64,000 bases of DNA from Skermanella mucosa. Its GTDB lineage: Bacteria; Pseudomonadota; Alphaproteobacteria; Azospirillales; Azospirillaceae. The notes beneath the pieces are model-generated. The model saw only the letters and a list, made by a program, of their open reading frames with translations, did no database searches and was not told where the DNA came from. The DNA lies in the NCBI RefSeq assembly GCF_016765655.2, contig NZ_CP086106.1, positions 6,222,501-6,286,500 of the forward strand. The letters run 5' to 3'. This document shows, one piece after another, positions 1 to 8,005 of this stretch. The number at the start of each line of letters is the position of its first letter. The stretch's first letter is position 1. A program made the position numbers and the translations under genes.

Positions 1-92
1 TCCGGCTTGGATGCCGCCTGGGCGGTCCAGCCGGGGAGGGACGCGATGACCAGGGTCGCCAAGGCGGCCGCGATGCGGATTGCGGGGATCAT
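1..92 (-). CDS. Secreted protein, N-terminal fragment cut by window edge
   Basis: Only the first 30 codons are visible, starting at the ATG at 92. They read as a typical Sec signal peptide: a short positively charged start (MIPAIRIA), a hydrophobic run rich in Ala, Leu and Val, and a probable cleavage site after TAQA. The start lies 5 bases after the stop of the MarR gene, so the two are probably co-transcribed and the secreted product may be under the same control. The mature part lies outside the window, so no function can be given. Confidence 0.6.
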   Translation of the reverse strand, partial: MIPAIRIAAALATLVIASLPGWTAQAASKP

Positions 93-97
93 CACGG

Positions 98-466
98 TCA
101 CGCGGACTTCGCGCGCCGCGCCTCGCGGTTCATGAGGTCGCGAAGAGTCGCGATCAGCGCGTGGCCCTTGGGCGTCAGGGAGATGATCTTGCGCCGACGC
201 TCGCGCGGGTCCTCCTCCGCCTGGACGAGGTCGAGCCCCGGCTTGCCGAAGCTGTGCCATTTGCTCAGCGCCGCGACGTTGCGCGACGCCGAGGACTGGG
301 CGATGCCGAGGCGTTCCGCCAGCTCCCGCATGGAGATGCCCTCGTTCTCCGCCAGGGTCAGGAACGACAGGGCATACTGGATCGGCAGGTCGGGATCGAG
401 CTTGCGGAACTCCTCCAGCACCCGCGTCAGCGAGGTGATCTCGTCATGTCGGACGGCTCCCGCCAT
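98..466 (-). CDS. MarR-family winged-helix transcriptional regulator
   Basis: A 122-residue protein with the MarR winged-helix layout. A helical stretch runs to about residue 40. The recognition region (MRELAERLGIAQSSASRNVA) sits at about 46-65. A basic wing follows (EDPRERRRKIISLTPKG, about 84-100) with the usual LTPKG ending. MarR proteins are dimeric repressors that bind palindromes and release DNA on binding small ligands or on oxidation. The start is supported by GGGGAG six bases upstream of the ATG at 466. The gene belongs to a run of minus-strand small genes behind the palindrome-bearing promoter near 1090, so it could be autoregulated through that site; this is inference. The ligand is unknown. 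Confidence 0.85.
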   Translation of the reverse strand: MAGAVRHDEITSLTRVLEEFRKLDPDLPIQYALSFLTLAENEGISMRELAERLGIAQSSASRNVAALSKWHSFGKPGLDLVQAEEDPRERRRKIISLTPKGHALIATLRDLMNREARRAKSA

Positions 467-671
467 TCAGGACTCCCCGCGATGTTCCGGCCTTTCCGGG
501 CGACCATCGCGCCGGTGTGTAGATCGCGTGCCAGCGGCCGAGCCAGAGCAGAAGCTCGCCGCGCTCGCGCCGGACCTCGATCCAGGTGCCGGGCCAGGCG
601 CCGGGCCGGGTCCAGCGGGCATATTCCACATAGAGCTTAGGTCCGCGCTTCAGCGTCAGGTAGATCGGCAT
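444..671 (-). CDS. Small tryptophan-rich hypothetical protein
   Basis: A 75-residue open frame whose first 50 residues look protein-like. They contain five Trp residues, alternating hydrophobic and charged segments (RGPKLYVEYARW, GTWIEVRRERGELLLWLGRW), and a composition unlike random GC-rich translation. The last 20 residues look like read-through into the marR ribosome-binding region, and the frame overlaps the marR start by 23 bases. I do not recognise a family. It could be translationally coupled to marR. The start codon ATG at 671 has no strong Shine-Dalgarno sequence, so it may be mis-called. Confidence 0.45.
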   Translation of the reverse strand: MPIYLTLKRGPKLYVEYARWTRPGAWPGTWIEVRRERGELLLWLGRWHAIYTPARWSPGKAGTSRGVLNGGSRPT

Positions 672-807
672 CTCGACACCCGGGAGATCTCAAGGATTCG
701 AAGAGGACTGCGTCGGTCGCGGCGACCATGCCGGCCGGCTTGTTCATCGAGGCGGTAGCCTGACGGTAAAATCCGCTTTGGCGGGTGCTTCGGTGAATGG
801 CGAGCAT
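637..807 (-). CDS. Small hypothetical protein
   Basis: A 56-codon frame beginning at ATG 807, preceded by a good ribosome-binding site (GAGGAG seven bases upstream). No domain is recognised. The product is short and polar with two Met-rich patches. It overlaps the next frame (444-671) by 35 bases, which argues that at least one of the two is not a real gene or has a different end. The main support is the ribosome-binding site and its place between the DUF1127-like gene and marR. Confidence 0.35.
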   Translation of the reverse strand: MLAIHRSTRQSGFYRQATASMNKPAGMVAATDAVLFESLRSPGCRDADLPDAEART

Positions 808-842
808 GGATCGTCTCCTCGGGTATCGGTGCGTCGGATGGA

Positions 843-882
843 CGCTTGCATCTATCGCCGAACTCCGGGATAGATGCAAGCG
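843..882 (-). other. Perfect 14-bp inverted repeat just after the DUF1127-like stop codon
   Basis: Arms CGCTTGCATCTATC (843-856) and GATAGATGCAAGCG (869-882) are exactly complementary around a 12-base loop. The repeat begins one base beyond the DUF1127-like gene's stop codon on the minus strand. No T run follows in that direction, so it is not a classical intrinsic terminator. It may be an mRNA 3' stabilising hairpin, a processing site, or an operator for the next small gene. Confidence 0.6.
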
Positions 883-883
883 C

Positions 884-1039
884 TTAAATCTTCCGACCTC
901 GGATGCGTTCGAGCGTCAAAACGGGATCTTCGGCCATCAAGCCGATGTCCTTCTTCACATGGTCGGGCAGGTGATGAAGCGTCGCCGCCGTCCCCGCCTC
1001 GCGCCACAGGCGCAGCAGGGCGCGCAGAATGCCAAGCAT
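884..1039 (-). CDS. DUF1127-like small basic protein
   Basis: A 51-residue protein from ATG 1039, with GGAGG eight bases upstream. The N-terminal half is an amphipathic helix (MLGILRALLRLWREAG). The second half carries the family's core pattern, here HLPDHVKKDIGL, corresponding to the common LDDHLLRDIGL. It ends in a short arginine-rich tail (LERIRGRKI). DUF1127 proteins are tiny and common in Alphaproteobacteria; some bind RNA and influence carbon and phosphate metabolism or stress mRNAs. Here it is the first gene after a promoter with a perfect palindrome in its spacer and is followed by a strong hairpin, so its expression looks tightly controlled. The family call rests on pattern and size. 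Confidence 0.7.
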   Translation of the reverse strand: MLGILRALLRLWREAGTAATLHHLPDHVKKDIGLMAEDPVLTLERIRGRKI

Positions 1040-1073
1040 GGCCGTATCCTCCGGTAGATCAGTGCAGAGGTGC

Positions 1074-1104
1074 AATACATCCGCTATCGGATGTATTTTG
1101 TCAA
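1074..1104 (-). promoter_or_regulatory. Promoter with perfect palindromic operator in the -35/-10 spacer
   Basis: Read on the minus strand, a consensus -35 box TTGACA lies at 1104-1099. A perfect inverted repeat follows at once: AATACATCCG (1074-1083), four bases, CGGATGTATT (1088-1097). A weak -10 (GATGTA) falls 17 bases after the -35 box, inside the repeat. A repressor bound here would block RNA polymerase. The start codon of the DUF1127-like gene is about 35 bases downstream. The MarR protein encoded further down is a candidate binder, by inference only. Confidence 0.65.
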
Positions 1105-1140
1105 CGGTCATGACGATCGGGCACCGGCCATACGGGGCCA

Positions 1141-1165
1141 CCGGCGGGAAGCGGCTTCCCGCCGG
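1141..1165 (-). terminator. Hairpin terminator-like structure after tctC-type gene
   Basis: An 11-bp perfect stem, CCGGCGGGAAG (1141-1151) and CTTCCCGCCGG (1155-1165), sits 11 bases past the stop codon of the TctC-type gene on the minus strand. It is GC-rich but lacks a clear U tract, so it may terminate weakly or protect the 3' end. Confidence 0.5.
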
Positions 1166-1176
1166 CAGGACCGATG

Positions 1177-2157
1177 CTATTTCACGAGCCCCAGGTCGGT
1201 CAGGGTGCCCTCGATCTGGGTGCGCTCCGTCTTCAGGAACTCGGCGAACTTCTCCGAGGGAAGGTAAAGGTCGATCCAGCCGCGCTGCTTGGCCAGGTCC
1301 TTCCATTCGGCGCTGGACGTCACCTTGGTCATCAGCGCGTCATACTCCTTCAGCTCCGCAGGCTTCAGGTTGCCGGGAGCGAAGATGCCGCGCCAATTGA
1401 CGAATTCCAGGTCGATGCCCTGTTCCTTCAGGGTCGGCGTGTCGACTCCGGGCAGCCGCTCGGGCGACGAGACGGCCAGCGCCCGCAGCTTGCCGGCCTG
1501 GATCTGCGGCGCGAACTCGTTGTAGCCGCTGACCGCCGTGGTGATATGCCCGCCCAGCACCGCGGCCAGCACCTCGCCGCCGCCGGCCGTCGCGACATAG
1601 TTCACCTTGGACGGCTCGACGCCGGCTTCCTTGGCGATCAGCCCGGCCAGGATCTGGTCGCTGCCGCCGGCCGACCCGCCGCCCCAGGACACCGATCCGG
1701 GTTCGGCCTTCAGCTTGGCGAGCAGGTCGTCGAGCGACTTCAGCGGGCTGTCCACCGGAACCACCACCGCGGAATATTCGCCGGTCAGCCGGGCCAGCGG
1801 GGTCACCTGGTCGAGCGTCACCGCCGATTTGTTGGTAATGATCGCCCCCAGCATGATCTGGCCGCCGACCAGCAGGGTCGGCGTCCGCTTCCTGCCGGTG
1901 ACGAACTGCGCCAAGCCGATGGTGCCGCCCGCGCCGGGGACGTTCACGACCTGGACGTTCGGGACCAGCTTCTGGTTCTGAAGCACCTGCTGGACCGTGC
2001 GGGCATGCTGGTCCCAGCCGCCGCCCGGGGCGGCGGGGGCGATGATCTCCAGGCTCTTGATCTCGGCCCGGGCCGGGGCGGCCGCGAGGGTCGCGCCGAT
2101 CACCAGGGCCGCGGCGGCCAGGGCCGGCCTGAACAGGGCGAATTGCCGGTGTGACAT
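1177..2157 (-). CDS. TctC/Bug-family periplasmic solute-binding protein
   Basis: A 326-residue protein with a clear signal peptide (residues 1-30, ending APARA) followed by a tripartite-tricarboxylate-transporter receptor fold. Typical motifs are present: the ligand-loop region IIAPAAPGGGWDQHAR near the N-terminus, VVNVPGAGGTIGLAQ, and the later GGSDQI and VLGGHI segments. Such periplasmic proteins capture carboxylates or related anions, often for TctA/TctB permeases, though many are orphan as here: no tctA or tctB gene is next to it. The start at 2157 is chosen because GGAGGAG lies nine bases upstream and the signal peptide follows directly; the frame is open further upstream but that part is not protein-like. 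The ligand is unknown. Confidence 0.88.
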   Translation of the reverse strand: MSHRQFALFRPALAAAALVIGATLAAAPARAEIKSLEIIAPAAPGGGWDQHARTVQQVLQNQKLVPNVQVVNVPGAGGTIGLAQFVTGRKRTPTLLVGGQIMLGAIITNKSAVTLDQVTPLARLTGEYSAVVVPVDSPLKSLDDLLAKLKAEPGSVSWGGGSAGGSDQILAGLIAKEAGVEPSKVNYVATAGGGEVLAAVLGGHITTAVSGYNEFAPQIQAGKLRALAVSSPERLPGVDTPTLKEQGIDLEFVNWRGIFAPGNLKPAELKEYDALMTKVTSSAEWKDLAKQRGWIDLYLPSEKFAEFLKTERTQIEGTLTDLGLVK

Positions 2158-2675
2158 CAGGAATGCTCCTCCCATCTCGTCTATTCTTGGGCGCTTCCGC
2201 GCGTCTGGGCGCGGAGGCCGGATGCGTGGCATACTAGCAGAGAAGATCCCTGAAATACTTCACCGGAACAGCCTCCGCCGAAAGTCATAGGGACCGGCCG
2301 CCCCATGGCGCCACGGTCGAGGCGGCTTTGTCACAAATCTGTCTTGCAATATGGGTAAACTGAACGCCCGATCTACGGAAAGTCTCGATAGGGTGGAGCA
2401 AATACCCGTACCTGCCATGTGGGATTTCGGAAAGTACTCGAAGCTTCATCATGTGATACGGCGCACTGCAGAACAGTTCACGGTCGCGTTTATTCGGCTT
2501 CCATCCCGCACCGACGGCCTCGGTTTTTCCCGTGCCGCCGGATCACCGGGGTTCTCTGATTCCTGACAGCACTGCTTACTGCAACGCACTTGAAGGTTGT
2601 GCGGGCCGCATACCGGTATTCCCAAAGGATATTCCCGAAGAACAAGGGGCCGGTCCGCACAGGAGGGAGCAGATT
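2158..2675. other. Intergenic region between divergent tctC-type gene and RND operon
   Basis: 518 bases with no convincing gene. It must hold promoters for both the receptor gene (minus) and the efflux operon (plus). It is less GC-rich than the flanking genes, particularly at 2330-2500. No regulator gene is adjacent. A candidate -35 (TTGAAG) lies near 2590 but I see no matching strong -10. I found no hairpin or known motif I would defend. Confidence 0.5.
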
Positions 2676-3881
2676 ATGACTGGAGACACTATCCGCCGTT
2701 CCGATTCCCGCGCCGTCTGGCTCGCCGGGGCGGCTCTCGCCCTGGCCGTCGCGGGCGGCGCCTATACCTATGTCGGCGTTTCCCATCCTGCCCAGGCCCA
2801 GACGGCGGCGACGCCTCCGCCGCCGGTCACGGTCGCCAAGCCGCTGCGCCGCGAACTGATCGAGTGGGACGAGTTCACCGGCCAGTTCTCGGCCGTCGAT
2901 TTCGTCGAGATCCGCGCCCGGGTCAGCGGTTATCTCGAATCGGTGCATTTCCAGGACGGCCAGCTCGTCCGGAAGGGCGACCTGCTCTTCGTGATCGATC
3001 CCCGGCCGTTCGAGGCCGCCGTGGCCTCCGCCAAGGCCCAGCTCGCCCAGGCCAACGCCCGGCTCGACCTCGCCAACCAGCAGCTCGCCCGCGCCGCGTC
3101 GCTCCGCCAGCGCGACGTGCTGTCGGGCAGCGTCTATGACGAGCGCATCCAGGAGGCGCGGGTCGCCACCGCCGGCATCGAGGTCGCCAAGGCCGCCCTG
3201 CGGACCGCCGAGCTGGACCTGGAATTCACCCGCATCACGGCACCCTCCGCCGGGCGGATCAGCAAGCGAGAGGTCAGCGTCGGCAACCTGATCGCCGGCG
3301 GATCCGGCGGGACGCCGACGCTGCTGACCACCATCGTCTCGCTCGACCCGATCTATTTCGACTTCGACATGAGCGAGAGCGACTTCCTGGCCTATCAGCG
3401 CGCCACCGCCCGCGGGCTTCTGGCCCAGCAGCGCGACGGCGGCGTCCAGGTCCAGGCCCGCCTGTTCGACGAGCGCGACTGGCCGCTGAACGGCCGCATC
3501 GACTTCATCGACAACCAGGTGGACCGCGGCGCCGGCACGATCCGGGCGCGCGCCGTGTTCGACAACCCCGACCTGATGCTGACCCCCGGCCAGTTCGGCC
3601 GGCTGCGCCTGCCCGGATCGGAGCTCTATACCGCCACCCTGCTGCCCGACAGCGCCATCGTCAGCGACCAGTCCAACAAGATCGTGCTGACCGTGGCGGA
3701 GGACGGCACCGTCGTGCCCAAGCCGGTCCGCCCCGGCCCGATGGAGGACGGGTTGCGGATCATCCGCTCCGGCCTGGACCCCGAGGACCGCGTCATCATC
3801 AGCGGCATCGTGCGCGCCCGGCCCGGCTCCAAGGTGACCCCTCAGCCCGGCGAGATCCAGGCGGCGGAGGTGAGGCCTTGA
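2676..3881 (+). CDS. RND efflux periplasmic adaptor (membrane fusion protein)
   Basis: A 401-residue HlyD/AcrA-type adaptor that links an inner-membrane RND pump to an outer-membrane channel. It has an N-terminal hydrophobic anchor (about 13-33), a lipoyl/barrel-sandwich half-motif (VEIRARVSGYLESVHFQDGQ), a coiled-coil hairpin rich in Ala, Gln and Leu (about 105-180), the second lipoyl half (ITAPSAGRISKREVSVG), then beta-barrel and membrane-proximal domains. The start at 2676 follows a near-perfect ribosome-binding site, AGGAGGGAG, six bases upstream. The stop overlaps the pump gene by four bases, so the two are translated together. No outer-membrane factor gene lies in the cluster, so a TolC-like partner from elsewhere is expected. 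Confidence 0.92.
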   Translation: MTGDTIRRSDSRAVWLAGAALALAVAGGAYTYVGVSHPAQAQTAATPPPPVTVAKPLRRELIEWDEFTGQFSAVDFVEIRARVSGYLESVHFQDGQLVRKGDLLFVIDPRPFEAAVASAKAQLAQANARLDLANQQLARAASLRQRDVLSGSVYDERIQEARVATAGIEVAKAALRTAELDLEFTRITAPSAGRISKREVSVGNLIAGGSGGTPTLLTTIVSLDPIYFDFDMSESDFLAYQRATARGLLAQQRDGGVQVQARLFDERDWPLNGRIDFIDNQVDRGAGTIRARAVFDNPDLMLTPGQFGRLRLPGSELYTATLLPDSAIVSDQSNKIVLTVAEDGTVVPKPVRPGPMEDGLRIIRSGLDPEDRVIISGIVRARPGSKVTPQPGEIQAAEVRP

Positions 3882-6800
3882 AGCTTTCACACCTGTTCAT
3901 CGAGCGGCCGATCTTCGCGACGGTCCTGTCGATCCTGATCACCCTGATCGGCGGCTTCGCCTATTTCAGCCTGCCGGTCGCCCAGTACCCGGAAATCGCG
4001 CCGCCGACCATCGTGGTCAACGCGACATATCCCGGCGCCTCCGCCGAGGTCGTCGCCGACACGGTCGCCGCCCCCCTGGAGCAGGAGATCAACGGCGTCG
4101 AGAACATGCTCTACATGTCCTCGCAGTCGACCGGCGACGGGCGGCTGGTCGTGACCATCAGCTTCGCGCTGGGCACCGACCTGGACACCGCCCAGGTGCT
4201 GGTCCAGAACCGGGTCGCGGTGGCCGAGCCCCGCCTGCCGGAAGAGGTCCGGCGGCTTGGCGTGACGGTCCGCAAGAACTCGCCCGACATGCTGATGGTG
4301 ATCCATCTCAGCTCGCCCGACGAGTCCCGCGACCAGCTCTACATCTCCAACTACGCGACATTGCAGGTCAAGGACGTGCTGGCCCGGCTGGACGGCGTCG
4401 GCGACGTCCAGGTGTTCGGTGCCCGCGACTACGCCATGCGGATCTGGCTGGACCCCGACCGGATCGCCAGCCGCAACCTGACCCCCGGCGAGGTGGTGGC
4501 TGCGCTGCGCTCGCAGAACGTCCAGGTGGCGTCGGGCGTGCTCAACCAGCCGCCGGTGCCGACGCCGGGCGCCTTCCAGCTCAACATCGAGACGCTGGGC
4601 CGGCTGGTCGATCCCCGGCAGTTCTCCAACATCGTCGTCAAGACCGACCCCGACGGCCGGGTGACGCGCGTGCGCGACATCGGCCGGGTCGAGCTGGCGG
4701 CCCAGGACTACGGCACCAACGGCTACCTGGACGAGCGGGTGGCCGTGCCGCTGCTGATCTTCCAGCGGCCCGGCTCCAACGCGCTGGAAACCGCCGAGCG
4801 GCTGAAGGCCACCATGGCCGAGCTGTCCCGGTCGTTCCCCGAGGGCCTCCGGTACGACATCGTTTACAACCCGACCGAATTCATCGCCGAATCGGTCAAC
4901 GAGGTGATCAAGACGATCTTCGAGGCGGTCATTCTGGTCGTCGTCGTCGTGATCCTGTTCCTTCAGACCTGGCGCGCCTCGATCATCCCGATCCTGGCGA
5001 TCCCGGTGTCGCTGGTCGGCACCTTCACCGTGCTGGCCCTGCTGGGCTACTCGCTCAACACCCTGTCGCTGTTCGGCCTTGTCCTGGCGATCGGCATCGT
5101 GGTCGACGACGCGATCGTGGTGGTGGAGAACGTCGAGCGCAACCTCCGGCAGGGAATGTCCCCGCGCGAGGCGGCGCACCGGACCATGGACGAGGTCGGC
5201 GGCGCCCTGATCGCGATCGCGCTGGTGCTGACCGCGGTGTTCATCCCGGCGGCCTTCGTCTCCGGCATCTCCGGCCAGTTCTTCCGCCAGTTCGCCGTCA
5301 CGATCGCGGCGGCGACCGCGATCTCCTGCTTCGTGTCGCTGACCCTCAGCCCGGCGCTCTGCGCCCTGCTGTTCAAGCCGCACGGGCACGAGGAGCACAA
5401 GCGGGCCTCGCCGCTGATGCGGCCGGTCAACGCCTTCTTCCGCGGCTTCAACCGGCTGTTCGACCGGCTCGCCGGCGGCTACGGCGGCATGACCCGCCGG
5501 CTGGTCCGGCTGCCGTTGCTGGTGCTGCCGGTCTACGGCCTGCTGGTCGGGGCGACCTGGTGGCAGTTCGACCGGGCGCCCACCGGCTTCATCCCCAACC
5601 AGGACCAGGGCTACCTGATCACCGTGATCCAGCTCCCGCCGGGAGCCTCGCTCGCCCGCACCGACGCCGTGGTGCGGGAGGCGACGAGGATCATCCTGGA
5701 GACGGAGGGTATCGCCCACGCGGTGCCGTTCGCCGGGTTCGACGGCGCCACCTTCACCAACGCGTCCAACGCTGGCGCCATCTTCGCCGCCATGGAGCCG
5801 TTCGAGGAGCGGCTGCCCAAGGGCCTGACCGCCGACCGGCTCCAGCAGGATCTGTCCGGCCGGCTCGCCGGCATCCAGGACGCCTTCATCATCACGATCC
5901 CGCCGCCGCCGGTGCGCGGCATCGGCAATTCCGGCGGCTTCAAGATGATGGTCCAGGACAAGCGGGGCCGCGGCCTCGACTCCCTGGAGGAGGCGACGCA
6001 GGAGATCGTGGAGGCGGCCAACGGCACGCCGGGGCTGGTCGGCGTCTTCTCCCTGTTCAACACCTCGACGCCCAAGGTCTTCGCCGACATCGACCGGCTG
6101 CGCGCCCAGATGCTCGGCGTCTCGGCCGACCGGGTGTTCGAGACGCTGGAGGTCTATCTGGGGTCCACCTTCGTCAACGAGTTCAACTTCCTGGGCCGCA
6201 CCTACCGGGTGACCGCCCAGGCCGACGGCTCGTTCCGCGACGACCCGCGCGACATCGCCAACCTGAAGACCCGCAACGAGCGGGGCGAGATGGTGCCGAT
6301 CGGCTCGGTCGCCGAACTGCGCGACACCACCGGCCCGTACCGGGTGACCCGCTACAACCTTTATCCCTCCACGGAGGTCCAGGGCGCCACCCTGCCGGGC
6401 TATTCCACCGGCTTCGGCCTGGACGCCATGGAACGGATCGCGGCGGAGCGGCTGCCCGACGGCTTCGGCTACGAGTGGACCGAACTGGCCTACCAGGAAC
6501 GGGGAGCCGGCGATAGCGGGCTGCTGATCTTCGGCATGTCGGTGGTGTTCGTCTTCCTGCTGCTGGCCGCCCAGTACGAGAGCTGGACGCTGCCCTTCTC
6601 GGTCATCCTGATCGTGCCGATGTGCCTGCTGGCCGCCGTCACCGGATTGCTGATCCGGGGCATGTCGGTGGACATCCTGGCCCAGGTCGGGTTCGTCGTG
6701 CTGGTCGGACTGGCGGCCAAGAACGCGATTCTGATCGTGGAGTTCGCCAAGCAGGCCGAGGACGAGGGCATGAGCCGGTTCGACGCGGCGGTGGAAGCGG

Positions 6801-7057
6801 CGCGCACCCGCCTGCGGCCGATCCTGATGACCTCCTTCGCGTTCATCCTGGGCGTCGTGCCCCTGATGATCGCGGAGGGCGCCGGTGCCGAGATGCGCCA
6901 ATCGCTCGGCACGGCGGTGTTCTATGGCATGCTCGGCGTCACCTTCTTCGGGCTGATCTTCACGCCCGTGTTCTACACGGTGATGCGCAGCTTCGCCCGC
7001 AAGCGCCGGGAGGCGGCGCCGGTCCAAGGATCGGCACCGCCGGCCCCGGCCGAGTAG
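3878..7057 (+). CDS. RND multidrug efflux permease (AcrB/MexB, HAE1 type)
   Basis: A 1059-residue proton-driven pump of full family length. Visible hallmarks are the N-terminal signature SHLFIERPIFATVLSIL, twelve predicted membrane helices in two groups, and the TM4 acidic pair in GIVVDDAIVVVENVER (the Asp residues of the proton relay). The TM10 lysine partner is in GLAAKNAILIVEFA, and the porter loops include QNVQVASG and GATWWQFDRAPTGFIPNQDQG. It exports hydrophobic or amphiphilic compounds from periplasm or inner membrane through the adaptor encoded just upstream. Translation starts at TTG 3878, overlapping the adaptor stop by four bases (TTGA), with GGAGGTGAGG upstream; no nearby ATG in frame would preserve TM1. 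Substrate range cannot be read from the sequence. Confidence 0.95.
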   Translation: MKLSHLFIERPIFATVLSILITLIGGFAYFSLPVAQYPEIAPPTIVVNATYPGASAEVVADTVAAPLEQEINGVENMLYMSSQSTGDGRLVVTISFALGTDLDTAQVLVQNRVAVAEPRLPEEVRRLGVTVRKNSPDMLMVIHLSSPDESRDQLYISNYATLQVKDVLARLDGVGDVQVFGARDYAMRIWLDPDRIASRNLTPGEVVAALRSQNVQVASGVLNQPPVPTPGAFQLNIETLGRLVDPRQFSNIVVKTDPDGRVTRVRDIGRVELAAQDYGTNGYLDERVAVPLLIFQRPGSNALETAERLKATMAELSRSFPEGLRYDIVYNPTEFIAESVNEVIKTIFEAVILVVVVVILFLQTWRASIIPILAIPVSLVGTFTVLALLGYSLNTLSLFGLVLAIGIVVDDAIVVVENVERNLRQGMSPREAAHRTMDEVGGALIAIALVLTAVFIPAAFVSGISGQFFRQFAVTIAAATAISCFVSLTLSPALCALLFKPHGHEEHKRASPLMRPVNAFFRGFNRLFDRLAGGYGGMTRRLVRLPLLVLPVYGLLVGATWWQFDRAPTGFIPNQDQGYLITVIQLPPGASLARTDAVVREATRIILETEGIAHAVPFAGFDGATFTNASNAGAIFAAMEPFEERLPKGLTADRLQQDLSGRLAGIQDAFIITIPPPPVRGIGNSGGFKMMVQDKRGRGLDSLEEATQEIVEAANGTPGLVGVFSLFNTSTPKVFADIDRLRAQMLGVSADRVFETLEVYLGSTFVNEFNFLGRTYRVTAQADGSFRDDPRDIANLKTRNERGEMVPIGSVAELRDTTGPYRVTRYNLYPSTEVQGATLPGYSTGFGLDAMERIAAERLPDGFGYEWTELAYQERGAGDSGLLIFGMSVVFVFLLLAAQYESWTLPFSVILIVPMCLLAAVTGLLIRGMSVDILAQVGFVVLVGLAAKNAILIVEFAKQAEDEGMSRFDAAVEAARTRLRPILMTSFAFILGVVPLMIAEGAGAEMRQSLGTAVFYGMLGVTFFGLIFTPVFYTVMRSFARKRREAAPVQGSAPPAPAE

Positions 7058-7058
7058 C

Positions 7059-7092
7059 GGGGCAGGGGCAGGGAAAGGGAAAGGGAAAGGGG
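7059..7092 (+). other. G-rich tract with G-quadruplex potential between convergent genes
   Basis: The plus strand contains six G runs of three or four bases separated by CA or AAA, in 34 bases between the pump stop and the convergent LysE-type gene stop. The tail is three repeats of GGGAAA. The pattern meets the usual G-quadruplex rule (four or more G runs with loops under seven). No hairpin terminator is seen here, so this tract may help end or pause transcription of the efflux operon. Confidence 0.6.
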
Positions 7093-7097
7093 TTGCG

Positions 7098-7733
7098 TCA
7101 GTTCGAGACGAGCAGGCGCAGCCCCAGCCCTGCAAGGACGACGCCCAGCGTCGCCTCCAGCCCTCGGCGCAGTCGGCGGTACGCGGCGGTGACCGCATCG
7201 GCGGACAGGGCCACTGCCAGCATGGTGTGCCAGCCGAGCGACAGCAGGACGGCGCCCGCCACCGCGATCACGCCGACGGAGGCGGGCGTCTCCGGCGTCA
7301 GGAACACGCTGGTCAGCGAAACCCAGAAGACGCCGGCCTTCGGGTTCAGCAGCATCAGCCCGAACCCCCGCGCGATGCCGCCTCGGGCGGCGGCGGGGGA
7401 CGGCGCCGGCTCCCCCGCCGGTTCCGCCTCCGGCTCTGTGCGGCGCAGTGCCGCACGGATCGACAGGAACGCCAGGTAGAGCAGGAACATCCCGCCGCCG
7501 ACCCGCAGGCCGGTGCCGATCCAGGGATGCCTGGCCGCCAGCAGGGCCACGCCGAACACGGCCGCGAATCCCCAGACCGCCTCGCCGATCGCCATCCCGA
7601 ACGCGACCTTGACCGCGGCGGCGCGCCCCCGTTGCAGGGCCGTCCCGAGCAGCACGGCGAAGTTCGGTCCGGGGCTGACCAAGGCAAGCACGAAGGCTGC
7701 CCAGAACGCGGCGAGCAGGGAAGCGGCGACCAT
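7098..7733 (-). CDS. LysE/RhtB-family amino-acid exporter
   Basis: A 211-residue inner-membrane protein with about six hydrophobic helices and the family's N-terminal signature VSPGPNFAVLLGTALQRG, followed by GMAIGEAVWGFAAV. The loop after TM3 is Pro/Glu-rich (about 98-118), and FGLMLLNPKAGVFWVSL is the second conserved stretch. Members export amino acids such as lysine, homoserine, threonine or cysteine. GGAGAAG sits upstream of the ATG at 7733. It is transcribed toward the RND operon and stops 40 bases from it. The substrate is unknown. Confidence 0.88.
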   Translation of the reverse strand: MVAASLLAAFWAAFVLALVSPGPNFAVLLGTALQRGRAAAVKVAFGMAIGEAVWGFAAVFGVALLAARHPWIGTGLRVGGGMFLLYLAFLSIRAALRRTEPEAEPAGEPAPSPAAARGGIARGFGLMLLNPKAGVFWVSLTSVFLTPETPASVGVIAVAGAVLLSLGWHTMLAVALSADAVTAAYRRLRRGLEATLGVVLAGLGLRLLVSN

Positions 7734-7827
7734 GGATACTTCTCCGGAAGAGCATTCATCGGAAGCGCGGCGGGAACCGGCGGCGACTCGGCCCGGTTCT
7801 AACCTCGAGCAACCGGAGACCTATGAC

Positions 7828-7989
7828 ATGACGACCGAAAAAGACAAGGACCAGACGCGGCAGAACCCGGCGGGCGAGAACCAGGACCCCAACCGCAAGG
7901 CCCCGGCCGACCATCCCTCGGACCCGCCGACCAGCGGCGCCCCCGGAAATACGGGCGCCGACAACAGCCTGAACACGACGTCGGCCTGA
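7828..7989 (+). CDS. Small disordered hydrophilic protein
   Basis: 53 residues, almost entirely polar or Pro/Gly/Asn: it starts MTTEKDKDQTRQNPAGENQD and has no hydrophobic core. CGGAG is placed about ten bases before the ATG at 7828. Composition suggests an intrinsically disordered protein of the kind often found as stress-related small proteins in soil Alphaproteobacteria, but I do not recognise a family. It stands alone between divergent and convergent neighbours. Confidence 0.55.
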   Translation: MTTEKDKDQTRQNPAGENQDPNRKAPADHPSDPPTSGAPGNTGADNSLNTTSA

Positions 7990-8005
7990 ACGGGTCCGCT
8001 CACCC

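Noticed and set aside
2351-2566. 71-codon plus-strand frame in the tctC-RND gap
   Set aside because: No ribosome-binding site and no protein-like pattern; likely chance in a less GC-rich gap.
3887-7198. A long open frame antisense to the RND pump gene
   Set aside because: It is the complement of a GC-rich gene; its product is Arg/His/Asp/Gln-rich without any fold signature, while the plus-strand pump has all family motifs.
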